64,000 nt of DNA from Abiotrophia sp. HMSC24B09 (GCF_001815865.1 NZ_KV822195.1:304976-368975); one strand, 5' to 3'. Positions 26,552-36,249 are shown, counted from the first letter of the stretch. Numbers and translations: made by a program. The notes: generated by a model from the letters alone, not told the origin.

Positions 26552-29500
26552 TTGTATTTAGCACGTATTGAAATGACAGGTTTTAAGTCTTTTGCCGATA
26601 AGACTGTCATTGAATTTGACCGCGGGATGACGGCGGTCGTCGGCCCTAATGGGTCGGGCAAGTCTAACCTCTCGGAAGCCATTCGCTGGGTCTTAGGGGA
26701 ACAATCCGCTAAGAGCTTACGAGGCAATAAGATGGAGGACGTCATCTTTAACGGGACCCAAGCCCGTAAGGCGGTCAACCTAGCTAAAGTCACCCTGGTC
26801 CTCAATAACGAAGACCGTTACTTGGACTATGATTTTAGCGAAATCTCCATTACGCGTTCCTATAACCGTAATGGGGAATCTCAGTACTTCATTAATAATG
26901 AAGCGGTCCGACTCAAGGACATCGTCGATTTACTTCTAGACTCTGGTTTGGGTAAGAATAGCTTTGCCATGATTTCCCAAGGTAAGGTGGAGTCCATCTT
27001 CCTCAATAAGCCAGAAGAACGTCGCTCTATTTTTGAAGAGGCGGCTGGGGTCCAGAAGTATCAATTCCGTAAGCAAGAAGCTGAGCGCAAACTCAGCAAA
27101 TCCAGCGACCACCTTAGCCGGGTGCGGGACATTATTCATGAGTTGGAGCTTCAACTCAAGCCGCTCAAGCAACAACAAGAAGCAGCCTTGCTTTATTTGG
27201 AACAGAAGGAAGCCCTCAAGCAATTAGAGATTTCCCTCTATGTCTATCAGGTTGAACAATATCGTGATGCCTGGCAAGCGGCCAAGGCTAAGAACCAGGC
27301 CGTCAGCCAAGAATTAGCTCAAGTAACTGCCCAGTTAGAGGCCTTAACCGCCCAACTGGAGCAAGAACAAGCTAGCTTGGAAGATTATATCCAACAAATC
27401 GATCAAGCATCAGAACGCAACCAAGCTCAGGTTCAAGTAATTGAACAGACCAGGGCCAAGCAACAAATGCTGGACCAACAAATCCAGTTCAACACTTCCA
27501 ATTTACATGAGAAGCAACTAAGCTACCAACAACATCAAGCGGAGGCTCAAGCCCTAACTGAGCGCCTATCAGCCTTGAAGGAAGAAGAAGGCAAGGTTCA
27601 GTTGGAACTGGCAGAAATCAAGCAACATCTGGCCAAGCTGGAATCCGAGCGATCCAGCCTTACGGGTCTGTCAGAAGACCAGGCCGAGCGCCTGCGGGCA
27701 GACTTAATTGATGCCTATCAGGCTGAAGCCAGTGCTAAGAACCAGTTGGCTCACCAAGAACAAATTAAGCAACAAGCCCAAGCACGTCTGGCTCATTACC
27801 AGGCTCAGGCTGCTCAAGCACAAGCGGATCAAGGAGACTTAGAGAGTCAATACTTGGAGGCGCAGGAACGCTACGAGAGCAGTCGTGAGACTCAAGCCAG
27901 TGCCCGTCAAGCCTTCCAGACCCTCAATGAACAGTTGCGTCAAGGAAATAGCCAACGTGAAGCCTTGCAGGCCAAACTCTTCCAATTTGAGCGCCAAAGC
28001 CAGATGCTAGATGCTAAGGTTCAATCCTTGGCCCAACTCCAAGCAGACTATGCGGGTTATTACGCAGGCGTCAAAGCCATTATGAAGCGTAAAAAGCAAT
28101 TGCAGGGAATTGAAGGCACAGTGGCAGACCTGATTAAGGTACCAGCTGACTACCAAGTAGCCATTGATACGGCCCTAGGTGCTAGTGTCCAACACGTAGT
28201 AGTCACAGATGATGCGGCTGCCCGGGCGGCCATTGCCTACCTTAAGCAAGCCCAAGCAGGGCGTGCTACCTTCCTGCCTCGTGCCAGCATGAAGGCCCGC
28301 CATCTAGGGGCTGGACAAATCCAAACAGCTAGCCAGACAGCTGGTTTTATTGGCCTAGCTTCTGATTTAGTGGAGTTTGACCCAGCCAATCAGATCATTG
28401 TGGCCAATTTGTTAGGGACTACCTTGGTCTGTGACCGTATCGAAGCGGCCCAAAGCCTTGCCAAAGCCCTTAAGCATCAGGTCAAGATTGTCACCCTGGA
28501 TGGAGAAGTCCTCATGCCGGGTGGTTCCATCACAGGTGGACGCCTGAAGCAACAAACTAGCTCCATGTTAGCTCGTAACCAAGAGTATGAAGCAGCCAAG
28601 GCCGACTTGGCGCAAGTCATCAAGGACCGAGCTCAGGCGGAAGCTGAATGGCAAGCTTTCCAAGTACAAATTCAAGACTTGCAGGGGCAGGTGGAAGCCG
28701 CTCGACTGAACATGAGTCAGGCGGATTTAGCCTTCCAACAAGCCCAAGAAGGCTTAGGTCACTTGGCTAGCCAAGTTAAGCATCAGTCCCAACATCAATT
28801 GATTGCCCAAGACGAAGTCAGTCAGCTAAGCCAGACTATTGCCAATGCGGAAGCCCACTATGAGCAAGCTCAGGAAGACTTAGTGGCAGCCCAAGCGGCT
28901 ATTGCCCGTCTCAGTCAGGATTTACAACAATTGAACTTGAGCGAAGAGGATCGTCAACAGCAACTACAAGTTCTAGATGCCTCGCTATCCCATTACCGGA
29001 CTCAAGAAGCCGTTAAGCAAGTAGAAGTGCGGCAGTTGCGACATGACCTGGCAACAGCTAAGAGTCAATTAGAGGAACGTCAGAATTTTCTTATGCAGTA
29101 TGAGAATCTGGCAGACCAGAATACTGCCGATTTAGCTGAATTAGAGCGTCAATCGGCTGATTTGCTAGAGCAATTAGCGGACTTAGAGGCCTCGGCTCAG
29201 GAGCAACAGGCGGATCTGGCAGCATTAAGAGAAGCGCGGCGGGTTCTCAACGAGACCTATCGGGCTCATGAACAAGAAGATCGCCAACTCCAAGGTCAGC
29301 TTCAACAACTTTATAAGGATGAAGCGCGAGCACAGGCTCAGATTGAGAAAAATGAATCCCTGATTGATTCTCACTTGGATTATTTAAGCCAAGAATATCA
29401 ACTGACCTATGAAGCAGCCAAGACAGAAGCTAGCCAGTTAGATGATGCCAGTCAAGTCAGCCAGCAAGTTAAGGAAATTAAGCGCCAGATAGACAATCTT

Positions 29501-30106
29501 GGTCCGATTAACTTGGCGGCCATTGACGATTATGCTGCCCTAGATGAGCGTTACACTCATTTACGGGAGCAAGAAACCGATCTGCTGACTGCTATGGGAC
29601 AATTACAAGAAACCATGGATGAGATGGATGCGGAAGTAATCAAGCGATTCAGCGAGGCCTTCCATCAAATCAACCAACAATTCCAGAAAATCTTTAAGAA
29701 ACTCTTTGCTGGTGGGGAAGCCGCCCTGCAATTGACTGATCCAAGTGATTTGTTGACAACAGGGATTGACATTATTGCTCAACCGCCAGGCAAGCGTAAG
29801 CAGCATCTAGCCCTCCTATCTGGGGGCGAGCGGGCCTTTACTGCCATTGCGCTCTTGTTTGCCATTCTGGAGACGCGTCCTGTTCCCTTCTGTGTCTTGG
29901 ACGAAGTGGAGGCGGCCTTGGATGATGCCAACGTCTTCCGTTATGGCCAATATCTGCAGAACTTTACTGAAAATACGCAGTTCATCGTCATTACCCACCG
30001 TAAGGGGACTATGGAACATGCCGACGTGCTCTATGGGGTTACCATGGAGCAATCAGGTGTCTCCAAGTTGGCTTCGGTGCGCTTGAGTGAAGCCAACTAC
30101 GACTAA
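26552..30106 (+). CDS. smc: Chromosome segregation protein SMC
   Basis: 1184-residue condensin ATPase that organises and segregates the chromosome with ScpAB. The N-terminal head has Walker A GPNGSGKSN (residues 32-40). Long Gln/Ala-rich coiled coils flank a hinge at about 515-640 (GTVADLIKVPADYQ to GEVLMPGGSITGG). The C-terminal head has the signature LLSGGERAFTAIALLFAI and Walker B FCVLDEVEAALDD. The start is TTG 26552, right after GGGAGG and three bases after the rnc stop, giving the family-typical MYLARIEMTGFKSFA. Confidence 0.97.
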   Translation: MYLARIEMTGFKSFADKTVIEFDRGMTAVVGPNGSGKSNLSEAIRWVLGEQSAKSLRGNKMEDVIFNGTQARKAVNLAKVTLVLNNEDRYLDYDFSEISITRSYNRNGESQYFINNEAVRLKDIVDLLLDSGLGKNSFAMISQGKVESIFLNKPEERRSIFEEAAGVQKYQFRKQEAERKLSKSSDHLSRVRDIIHELELQLKPLKQQQEAALLYLEQKEALKQLEISLYVYQVEQYRDAWQAAKAKNQAVSQELAQVTAQLEALTAQLEQEQASLEDYIQQIDQASERNQAQVQVIEQTRAKQQMLDQQIQFNTSNLHEKQLSYQQHQAEAQALTERLSALKEEEGKVQLELAEIKQHLAKLESERSSLTGLSEDQAERLRADLIDAYQAEASAKNQLAHQEQIKQQAQARLAHYQAQAAQAQADQGDLESQYLEAQERYESSRETQASARQAFQTLNEQLRQGNSQREALQAKLFQFERQSQMLDAKVQSLAQLQADYAGYYAGVKAIMKRKKQLQGIEGTVADLIKVPADYQVAIDTALGASVQHVVVTDDAAARAAIAYLKQAQAGRATFLPRASMKARHLGAGQIQTASQTAGFIGLASDLVEFDPANQIIVANLLGTTLVCDRIEAAQSLAKALKHQVKIVTLDGEVLMPGGSITGGRLKQQTSSMLARNQEYEAAKADLAQVIKDRAQAEAEWQAFQVQIQDLQGQVEAARLNMSQADLAFQQAQEGLGHLASQVKHQSQHQLIAQDEVSQLSQTIANAEAHYEQAQEDLVAAQAAIARLSQDLQQLNLSEEDRQQQLQVLDASLSHYRTQEAVKQVEVRQLRHDLATAKSQLEERQNFLMQYENLADQNTADLAELERQSADLLEQLADLEASAQEQQADLAALREARRVLNETYRAHEQEDRQLQGQLQQLYKDEARAQAQIEKNESLIDSHLDYLSQEYQLTYEAAKTEASQLDDASQVSQQVKEIKRQIDNLGPINLAAIDDYAALDERYTHLREQETDLLTAMGQLQETMDEMDAEVIKRFSEAFHQINQQFQKIFKKLFAGGEAALQLTDPSDLLTTGIDIIAQPPGKRKQHLALLSGGERAFTAIALLFAILETRPVPFCVLDEVEAALDDANVFRYGQYLQNFTENTQFIVITHRKGTMEHADVLYGVTMEQSGVSKLASVRLSEANYD

Positions 30107-30144
30107 GTATTAGATTCAAACCTATTTATAGAAGGAGGAAGGCT

Positions 30145-30954
30145 ATGATTAAGCTAATTGCCATTGACCTCGATGGTACCTTACTCAATGCTCAAAAAGA
30201 AGTATCCCAGGCTAACCGCCAGGCACTAGCCTATGCTAAATCCAAGGGGGTCAAGGTGGTGCTCTGTACTGGCCGACCTTACTTTGCCATGAAACATTTC
30301 CTAGCTGATTTAGGCTTGGTAGACCCAGAAGATTACATTGTGACCTTCAACGGTGGTATGGTCCAAAAGGCTCAGGATGGTCAGGTATTAGTCTCTAATA
30401 CTCTAGGGACATCAGATGTCTTAGCTTGGTATCAAGTGACACAAAATTTGGATTTACCAATTAATGTCATTGATGCCGATCGTCTCTATGAGCCGACTGC
30501 CTATCCGGTAGGCTATCCATCCCTCTATTTGGAAAATGTCACTAATGTGCCGAGTGTGGTCCAAGACTACAAGACCTTTGATCCAGATCACGCCTTTAAT
30601 AAATTCGTCATTGTCACCACTCAGGAACATTTGGATGCTCAAATTCCTAAGTTGGATCCGGATTTCAAGGACCAATACGCTGTTTTCAAGTCACGCTCCT
30701 TCTTCCTTGAAGTCATGAAAAAAGGCGTCAGCAAGGGTGATACCCTAGCTAAATTAGGGGAACTCTTAGATATTAGTCCGCAAGAAATGATGACCATGGG
30801 CGACCAGGAAAACGACCTGTCTATGATTGAATTAGCTGGTCTAGGCGTAGCCATGGGCAACGCGACTGAACAAGTTAAGGAAGCTGCCCAATATGTCTCC
30901 TTAACTAATGAGGAAGATGGCGTGGCTCACGCTATTCATAAATTTATTGTGTAA
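30145..30954 (+). CDS. Cof-type HAD-superfamily phosphatase (subfamily IIB)
   Basis: 269-residue cytoplasmic phosphatase with the four HAD motifs: DLDGTLL at residues 8-14 (nucleophile Asp), the Thr of LCTGRP, the Lys near KGVSKGDTL, and MGDQENDLSMIE. The C2-type cap lies between motifs 2 and 3. Members dephosphorylate sugar phosphates or cofactors; the substrate cannot be assigned. It lies between smc and ftsY, as in many Lactobacillales, with an AGAAGGAGGAAGGCT ribosome binding site. Confidence 0.92.
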   Translation: MIKLIAIDLDGTLLNAQKEVSQANRQALAYAKSKGVKVVLCTGRPYFAMKHFLADLGLVDPEDYIVTFNGGMVQKAQDGQVLVSNTLGTSDVLAWYQVTQNLDLPINVIDADRLYEPTAYPVGYPSLYLENVTNVPSVVQDYKTFDPDHAFNKFVIVTTQEHLDAQIPKLDPDFKDQYAVFKSRSFFLEVMKKGVSKGDTLAKLGELLDISPQEMMTMGDQENDLSMIELAGLGVAMGNATEQVKEAAQYVSLTNEEDGVAHAIHKFIV

Positions 30955-30991
30955 ACCAAAAGTCAGCTAAGACTTAGAAAGGGGTGAACCC

Positions 30992-32014
30992 ATGGGGTTA
31001 TTTGATCGTATACGGCGTGCCTTTACCGGGGAAGATGCCGTTGTCAAAGAAGAAGAAGTAAAAAAAGAAGACCAGATAGTCATTGACTCCTACGACCAAG
31101 GGACAGCCAAGACTCGTCGCAACTTCACTGATATTATGACCAACCTCTTCACAAGTTTCCGTGAAGTGGATGAGGAGTTCTATGAGGACTTGGAAGAAGC
31201 CTTTATCGGGGCGGACGTTGGTTTTGCGATGACTATCGCTATTACTGATGCCATTCGTGATGAAATCGAACGGACAGGGGTCCACAAGCCAGAAGATGTC
31301 AAGCGCGTACTCCTTGAAAAAATGGTTCAAGTCTATGAGCGAGGCGGCCAAAATCTGGTTTCACTTAAGGAGAACCCAGATGGTCCGACGGTTATCCTCT
31401 TTGTCGGGGTTAATGGGGTAGGGAAAACAACATCGGTCGGTAAGATTGGTTATCAGCTCAAGCAAGAAGGTCACAAGGTCCTCATGGCAGCTGCCGATAC
31501 CTTCCGGGCTGGTGCTGTCGAGCAACTGAATGTCTGGGGCGAGCGTCTGGATATTCCAGTGGTAACGGGCAAGGCCCAAGGTGACCCGGCTGCGGTTGTC
31601 TATGATGCGGTTAAGAAAGCCAACGCTGAAGGTTATGACTATCTCTTAGTCGATACGGCCGGTCGTTTACAGACCAAGGCCAATCTCATGGAAGAATTGG
31701 CTAAGATTAAGCGGATTATTGAGCGTGAGAACCCAAATGGGGTCCAAGAAGTCCTATTAGCTTTGGACGCGACAACCGGGCAAAATGCGCTCATCCAGGC
31801 CAAACAATTCAATGAAGCAACTGAAATTACCGGCTTGGTGCTGACTAAGTTAGATGGAACAGCCAAAGGGGGCGTAGTCCTCTCCATTCGCTATGAATTG
31901 GATATTCCAGTTAAGTACATTGGTCTCGGTGAGAAGGCGACTGACTTGAAGAAGTTTGATGCTGAAGCCTATATGTACAGCTTGGTCAAGGATGTTCTAG
32001 AAGTAAAAAATTAA
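30992..32014 (+). CDS. ftsY: Signal recognition particle receptor FtsY
   Basis: 340-residue SRP GTPase receptor. A short acidic/basic A region (residues 15-35, EEEVKKEDQ) is followed by the N and G domains: GVNGVGKTTSVGKI (G1), DTFRAGAVEQL, DTAGR (G3), TKLDGTAKGG (G4) and GLGEKATDLKKFD (G5). The A domain is short compared with E. coli, normal for Gram-positives. Its partner Ffh is encoded 1.5 kb downstream. Last gene of the rnc operon, followed by a terminator. Confidence 0.97.
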   Translation: MGLFDRIRRAFTGEDAVVKEEEVKKEDQIVIDSYDQGTAKTRRNFTDIMTNLFTSFREVDEEFYEDLEEAFIGADVGFAMTIAITDAIRDEIERTGVHKPEDVKRVLLEKMVQVYERGGQNLVSLKENPDGPTVILFVGVNGVGKTTSVGKIGYQLKQEGHKVLMAAADTFRAGAVEQLNVWGERLDIPVVTGKAQGDPAAVVYDAVKKANAEGYDYLLVDTAGRLQTKANLMEELAKIKRIIERENPNGVQEVLLALDATTGQNALIQAKQFNEATEITGLVLTKLDGTAKGGVVLSIRYELDIPVKYIGLGEKATDLKKFDAEAYMYSLVKDVLEVKN

Positions 32015-32022
32015 GATAGCGA

Positions 32023-32049
32023 GAGGTTGGGTTAGCCTGGCCTCTTTTT
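32023..32049 (+). terminator. Intrinsic terminator after ftsY
   Basis: Nine-pair stem GAGGTTGGG / CCTGGCCTC (including three G-U pairs) with a TTAG loop and TTTTT tail. Confidence 0.75.
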
Positions 32050-32170
32050 GTAATGGAGATGAAGTCGCTGTGATTTGGATTATCGCAATCTTAAGGAAAA
32101 CTTTACTTGCGTGTGGGATTTTTTTAGGGTAGGATAAGATGTTAACAATCTATCTGTTTGAGGAGGTCCT

Positions 32171-32605
32171 ATGGAAAAACAATCTTCCTTTAAGTTTGTC
32201 ATTCAATATAATCTACTTTTATCCATCTTTGCTAGTACGGCCATTTCAGCCGCTATTTTAATAAAATATAGTCAGTTTTCTTGGGGGCAGTTGGCCGTGG
32301 ATACGACACAAGCCATTATTATCAGTGTCTTGGTCGGCGTGGGCTTTCCTTTTGACTTGATCACCAAGCCACTTAAGTCAACTCTGTCATTAAGCGGCTG
32401 GCCTTTGCGTTTGGCAACGAACGCCATGATTTGTGCGATAGTCGCGGCGGTTGTGACCATCTATTTCAAGCTGCTGATCTTTGGCTTTGGGCCGGCAACT
32501 GGTCCTGCCTTCTTAGCCGATTATCCCTTGTCCTGGGCAGTTGGGGTAAGTGTGGCTTTTATTCTAGAACCTTACCTCTTATCATTTTTGCAAGCAGATA
32601 GCTAA
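32171..32605 (+). CDS. Small four-helix membrane protein of unknown function
   Basis: 144 residues with four hydrophobic segments at about 12-32, 45-65, 80-105 and 118-140. The two halves look alike (helix, loop, helix ending in a short basic or acidic turn), which suggests an internal duplication and resembles DUF2798-type proteins; I cannot confirm that family by eye. There are no catalytic motifs. It sits alone between the ftsY and metalloregulator genes, with an AGGAGG ribosome binding site and its own terminator. Confidence 0.75.
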   Translation: MEKQSSFKFVIQYNLLLSIFASTAISAAILIKYSQFSWGQLAVDTTQAIIISVLVGVGFPFDLITKPLKSTLSLSGWPLRLATNAMICAIVAAVVTIYFKLLIFGFGPATGPAFLADYPLSWAVGVSVAFILEPYLLSFLQADS

Positions 32606-32608
32606 AAT

Positions 32609-32640
32609 AACCTAGTGCTCTTTGGGCACTAGGTTGTTTT
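32609..32640 (+). terminator. Intrinsic terminator after the small membrane protein gene
   Basis: Perfect stem AACCTAGTGC / GCACTAGGTT with a TCTTTGG-type loop and a TTTTTA tail. Confidence 0.85.
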
Positions 32641-32654
32641 TATAACAATAAGAC

Positions 32655-32668
32655 TTAGGCAGGCCTAA
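32655..32668 (+). promoter_or_regulatory. DtxR/MntR-type operator upstream of the metalloregulator gene
   Basis: TTAGGCAGGCCTAA, a perfect 6-bp inverted repeat around a 2-bp centre, six bases upstream of the -35 of the regulator's own promoter. It has the same TTAGG-N4-CCTAA frame as the operator overlapping the -35 of the manganese transporter at 40686-40699, suggesting autoregulation. Confidence 0.6.
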
Positions 32669-32674
32669 TCCAGT

Positions 32675-32703
32675 TTGTCTTGACTTTAGAAACATGGTAG
32701 AAT
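32675..32703 (+). promoter_or_regulatory. Promoter of the metalloregulator-ylxM-ffh unit
   Basis: TTGTCT, 17 bp, TAGAAT, with an extended TG one base before the -10. Confidence 0.55.
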
Positions 32704-32736
32704 AAGACAAGAAGGATTAGGAGACGAGGTGTCGCA

Positions 32737-33108
32737 ATGAAAAAAAGCCAAAGTCAAGAAGACTACCTTAAGTTCATTCACGAGGCAGGTCATGGCCAAT
32801 ATGTTTCTAACAAGGAAATTGCCACTGGTCTCAATGTAGCCCCCCCTTCGGTGAGTGAGATGATTACTAAATTGGCCCAAGAAGGCTTGGTTGCCTATAA
32901 GCCTTATAGTGGGGCCATGCTGACGCCTCAAGGCAAGAAATTAGCCATTGAATTAGTGCGCAAGCATGAAATCTGGGAATATTTCTTAGAGCACAAACTA
33001 GGCTATACTAAGACGGAAGTCCATGAATTGGCGGAGCTCTTAGAACATGCAACTTCAACGGATTTGGCCAATCGCCTGGCTGCCTATATCCAATATCCTG
33101 AAGGGTAG
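32737..33108 (+). CDS. mntR: DtxR/MntR-family metal-dependent transcriptional regulator
   Basis: 123-residue repressor. A winged helix (residues 1-65; recognition helix around APPSVSEMITKL) is followed by the metal-binding and dimerisation domain. Ligand positions comparable to B. subtilis MntR are present: D9, H77, E100, E103 and H104. The position matching MntR E11 is Lys12, as in several streptococcal relatives. It is shorter than MntR (142) and lacks the SH3-like domain of DtxR. A matching operator precedes this gene and another overlaps the promoter of the manganese-type transporter at 40751, so control of manganese uptake is the likely job. ylxM-ffh follow after 9 bp. Confidence 0.85.
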   Translation: MKKSQSQEDYLKFIHEAGHGQYVSNKEIATGLNVAPPSVSEMITKLAQEGLVAYKPYSGAMLTPQGKKLAIELVRKHEIWEYFLEHKLGYTKTEVHELAELLEHATSTDLANRLAAYIQYPEG

Positions 33109-33117
33109 GCGGCTCTA

Positions 33118-33438
33118 ATGGATTTAGCAAAAGTAATGCGGGTCAACCAGCTGCTTGGTTTTTACGGCGGGCTCTTAACTGATAAGCAACAAGCTATGCT
33201 TGGCCTCTATTATGAGGAAGACTTTTCCCTGGCTGAAATTGCCGACCACTATGACATTAGTCGCCAGGCTGTCCGGGATAATTTGAAGCGGGCTGAGCAG
33301 ACATTAGAGCACTATGAAGATCAGCTCCATCTCTTAGCACGTCGAGAGGCAAGACTAGCCTTGCTAGACCAGCTAGCCAGTCATACGGATGAGGTGGGTC
33401 AGACTTTCCTAGCAGAAATTCGGGCAATGGATCAGTAG
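33118..33438 (+). CDS. ylxM: YlxM/p13-like DNA-binding protein (sigma-70 region 4-like)
   Basis: 106-residue helical protein with a helix-turn-helix (SLAEIADHYDISRQAVRDNLKRAE, key core EIADHYDISRQAVRD) resembling sigma-factor region 4. The family is nearly always encoded just before ffh and is associated with the SRP pathway; its biochemical role is unsettled. It starts 10 bases after the metalloregulator stop, so the two are probably co-transcribed, linking a metal regulator gene to SRP genes. Confidence 0.9.
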   Translation: MDLAKVMRVNQLLGFYGGLLTDKQQAMLGLYYEEDFSLAEIADHYDISRQAVRDNLKRAEQTLEHYEDQLHLLARREARLALLDQLASHTDEVGQTFLAEIRAMDQ

Positions 33439-33514
33439 CTTGATCCTGTACTTATGAACAAGATAAAATCAAAACATGGGGCTAGTTGAGTGCTAGCCAA
33501 GAAGGAGGAAAACA

Positions 33515-34990
33515 ATGGCGTTTGAAGGATTATCCGAACGCTTGCAGAATGCCATTAGCGGCATTGGTGCCGGTGGTACCATTAGCGAAGCAGACTTAAG
33601 ACAGATGATGCGGGAGATTCGTCTAGCCCTCTTAGAGGCCGACGTTAACTTCCAAGTGGTGAAGAGTTTTGTTAAGACAGTCAATGAACGGGCCTTAGGC
33701 TCAGATGTCTTGGCTTCATTATCACCCGCTCAACAAGTAGTCAAGATTGTTGACGAAGAATTAACCGCCCTCATGGGTGGCGAACAGGTGCCACTTAACT
33801 TTGCGACCCAACCGCCAACCATTATCATGATGGCTGGTCTCCAAGGGGCCGGGAAGACGACAACCGTAGGTAAATTGGCCAAATACGTTCAAGCTCAAGG
33901 CAAGAAGCGTCCTTTGCTGGTAGCGGGCGATATTTACCGTCCAGCAGCCATTGCCCAACTCCAAACCATTGGTCAGCAATTAGGGTTTGATGTCTTTAGC
34001 TTAGGTTCTGATGTTAGTCCGGTTGAAATTGCCCGTCAAGCGGTGGCTCAAGCTCGTATACAAGGCAATGATGTGGTCTTAATCGATACGGCAGGTCGTC
34101 TGCACGTCGATGAGACCCTGATGGAAGAGTTACGTCAAATTAAGGCAGCGGTTAACCCGCACGAAATTCTGCTGACAGTGGATGCCATGACCGGTCAAGA
34201 CGCGGTCAACGTGGCCAAGGCCTTCAACGATTCTCTGGATATTACCGGGGTGATTATCACCAAATTAGATGGGGATACCCGGGGCGGGGCGGCTTTATCG
34301 ATTCGCTCAATCATTGACCGTCCAATTAAGTTCACCGGTCAAGGTGAAAAACTAGACGCCCTGGAGCCATTCTATCCAGACCGTATGTCTAGCCGGATTC
34401 TGGGTATGGGGGATATGATGACCCTGATTGAGAAAGCTCAACAGGAGTTTGATGAAGCCCGCGCCCAAGAGATGGCAGATAAGATTAAGGCCAATAGCTT
34501 TGACTTTAATGACTTTATCGAGCAAATGGACCAAGTCAACAAGATGGGCCCACTCAAGGACTTGATTAAGTTAATCCCTGGGATTAACAAGATTCCTGGC
34601 CTGGATGAACTAGATGTCAACCAGAAGGATATGGCGCGTGTTAAGGCCATTGTCCTCTCCATGACACCAGCTGAACGTGAGAATCCAGATATTATTTCTC
34701 AGAGCCGTCGTAAACGGATTGCAGCTGGTTGTGGTCAGTCCTTAGCCGATGTTAACCGCATGATTAAACAGTTCAATCAGTCACGCGATATGATGAGCCA
34801 AATGTCTAATGGTAAGATGGGCGGTATGAAGAAAATGATGGCCCAACTCCAACAAGGCGGCGGTGGCTTCCCAGGTATGGGTGGCGGCGGTATGAGCGAT
34901 ACCGACTTCATGACACCAGAACAGTTAGCTAAACGTAAGGCTGAAAAAGACTTACAACGCAAACTCAAAAAATTAAAGAAACGTCGCTAA
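33515..34990 (+). CDS. ffh: Signal recognition particle protein Ffh
   Basis: 491-residue SRP GTPase. The N domain (1-90) is followed by the G domain: GLQGAGKTTTVGKL (G1), DIYRPAAIAQL, DTAGRLHVDE (G3), TKLDGDTRGGA (G4) and GQGEKLDALEPF (G5). The methionine-rich M domain binds 4.5S RNA and signal peptides (SRRKRIAAGCGQSLADVN, then MMSQM and MKKMMAQL). A Gly-rich linker and basic tail end the protein. A small hairpin (GGCTAG / CTAGCC, 33480-33498) lies just before the AAGGAGG site. A strong terminator follows. Confidence 0.97.
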   Translation: MAFEGLSERLQNAISGIGAGGTISEADLRQMMREIRLALLEADVNFQVVKSFVKTVNERALGSDVLASLSPAQQVVKIVDEELTALMGGEQVPLNFATQPPTIIMMAGLQGAGKTTTVGKLAKYVQAQGKKRPLLVAGDIYRPAAIAQLQTIGQQLGFDVFSLGSDVSPVEIARQAVAQARIQGNDVVLIDTAGRLHVDETLMEELRQIKAAVNPHEILLTVDAMTGQDAVNVAKAFNDSLDITGVIITKLDGDTRGGAALSIRSIIDRPIKFTGQGEKLDALEPFYPDRMSSRILGMGDMMTLIEKAQQEFDEARAQEMADKIKANSFDFNDFIEQMDQVNKMGPLKDLIKLIPGINKIPGLDELDVNQKDMARVKAIVLSMTPAERENPDIISQSRRKRIAAGCGQSLADVNRMIKQFNQSRDMMSQMSNGKMGGMKKMMAQLQQGGGGFPGMGGGGMSDTDFMTPEQLAKRKAEKDLQRKLKKLKKRR

Positions 34991-34999
34991 GACAAGCAA

Positions 35000-35026
35000 A
35001 GAGGCTGGATATTCCAGCCTCTTTTT
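35000..35026 (+). terminator. Intrinsic terminator after ffh
   Basis: Perfect stem AGAGGCTGGA / TCCAGCCTCT with a TAT-type loop and a T tail. It may also weakly serve the convergent minus-strand OYE gene. Confidence 0.85.
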
Positions 35027-35046
35027 CTAGCTATATAATAGAAGGT

Positions 35047-36249
35047 TTAAACTTCTTTGAAGGTTTTATCGCCCTTATAATTCTGCTCTAGCTTGCGGAA
35101 TTGGTCGCGAGTATCTTGTGGCAGGGCTTGGCCGATATCCATCATGCGGACAATGTCCTTGAAGGCGGCTTGAGGAATAGCCAAGTCTGCCAAGTCTTTA
35201 GGACTAATCTGCAAATTAATCGGATTAGGATCTCCTGCAGCAAACTTATTGACAAAGTCTGGATCCGCCACAAAGGGGGTAGAAATCCCCACTAATTCAG
35301 CATGTTCTAAAGCTTCTTGGGCCTTGGCAATAGAATTAATACCACCCGTTACCATGAGAGGAAGCCGACCAGCTAGGTGCTCGTGGACTACTTGGTTGAT
35401 TAGACGGCCTTGATGGGGTCCCGCAGCTCTCACGCGGTTACGGAAGACATCCCGTCCCCAACTCGCCAGGCAGAGGTAGTCCAAGGGAACACGCTCCAAA
35501 ATCCAATCCGTCACTTGATTGAATTCTTCTACTGTATAGCCCACTTCTTGGCCACGTGTTTCCTCAGGCGTACAGCGATAGCCTAGGATAAAGCCAGGCG
35601 ATGCCAGTCGCTCGACGACCTCCATAATGGCCTCCCAAATTTCTAAAATCAAGCGAGCGCGATTTTCTAGACTATCAGCCCCATAAGCATCCGTCCGCTG
35701 GTTAGAGAAGGTAGAGAGGAAGGACTGAGGTAGCAAACGTTGGGCACTGGATAACTCGATGCCGGCGAAGCCCGCTTGAATGGCCCGGCGTGTTGCGTCC
35801 GCATAGTAGCCAATAATAGCCTTTATCTGTGACTGATCTAAGGCTTTGACTTGATGGGGGATAGGTGAATTTAGGGTCATTGGGCTGGGGCCGTAAACAT
35901 AGCCCTGACGTCGCAGGTAGGGCTCCGCAAATCGTCCCGCGTGGGTCAATTGGATGAGCGCCTTGGCGCCATCTTGCTGCATAGCCTGAGCAAGTTTTGC
36001 CAAACCAGGAACACAGGCATCCTCAGCCAGACTGGGTCCAAATTCGAAGAGTTGTCCCTGGGGATGAATGTAGGCAGCCCCGGTGATTTGTAGAGGGGCT
36101 GATTGAGCCCGGCGGCGTGAGTAGGCCAAGTCTTCTTCGGTAATGTGGCCTTGCGCGGTCGAGGAATTGGTAGTCATAGGTGAGAGGACGAAGCGATTGG
36201 CTAAGCTATGGGCACCTAGACCTAGTGGGCTAAGCAGGGGGGATGGCAT
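35047..36249 (-). CDS. Old-yellow-enzyme-family NADH:flavin oxidoreductase
   Basis: 400-residue FMN-dependent TIM-barrel oxidoreductase. OYE landmarks are RFVLSPMTTN near the N-terminus, LIQLTHAGR (His and Arg at the flavin/substrate pocket), the GFAGIELSSAQRLLPQSFLS segment (core AGIELSSAQ) and LMVTGGINS with the phosphate-binding end of the barrel. I prefer ATG 36249 (8 bases after AAGGAG) over the GTG 36258. It is divergent from the LLM-GcvH-L-macrodomain-SirTM-LplA operon. OYE and LLM flavoenzymes are known companions of SirTM loci, so a shared redox-stress role is likely; the substrate is unknown. Confidence 0.92.
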   Translation of the reverse strand: MPSPLLSPLGLGAHSLANRFVLSPMTTNSSTAQGHITEEDLAYSRRRAQSAPLQITGAAYIHPQGQLFEFGPSLAEDACVPGLAKLAQAMQQDGAKALIQLTHAGRFAEPYLRRQGYVYGPSPMTLNSPIPHQVKALDQSQIKAIIGYYADATRRAIQAGFAGIELSSAQRLLPQSFLSTFSNQRTDAYGADSLENRARLILEIWEAIMEVVERLASPGFILGYRCTPEETRGQEVGYTVEEFNQVTDWILERVPLDYLCLASWGRDVFRNRVRAAGPHQGRLINQVVHEHLAGRLPLMVTGGINSIAKAQEALEHAELVGISTPFVADPDFVNKFAAGDPNPINLQISPKDLADLAIPQAAFKDIVRMMDIGQALPQDTRDQFRKLEQNYKGDKTFKEV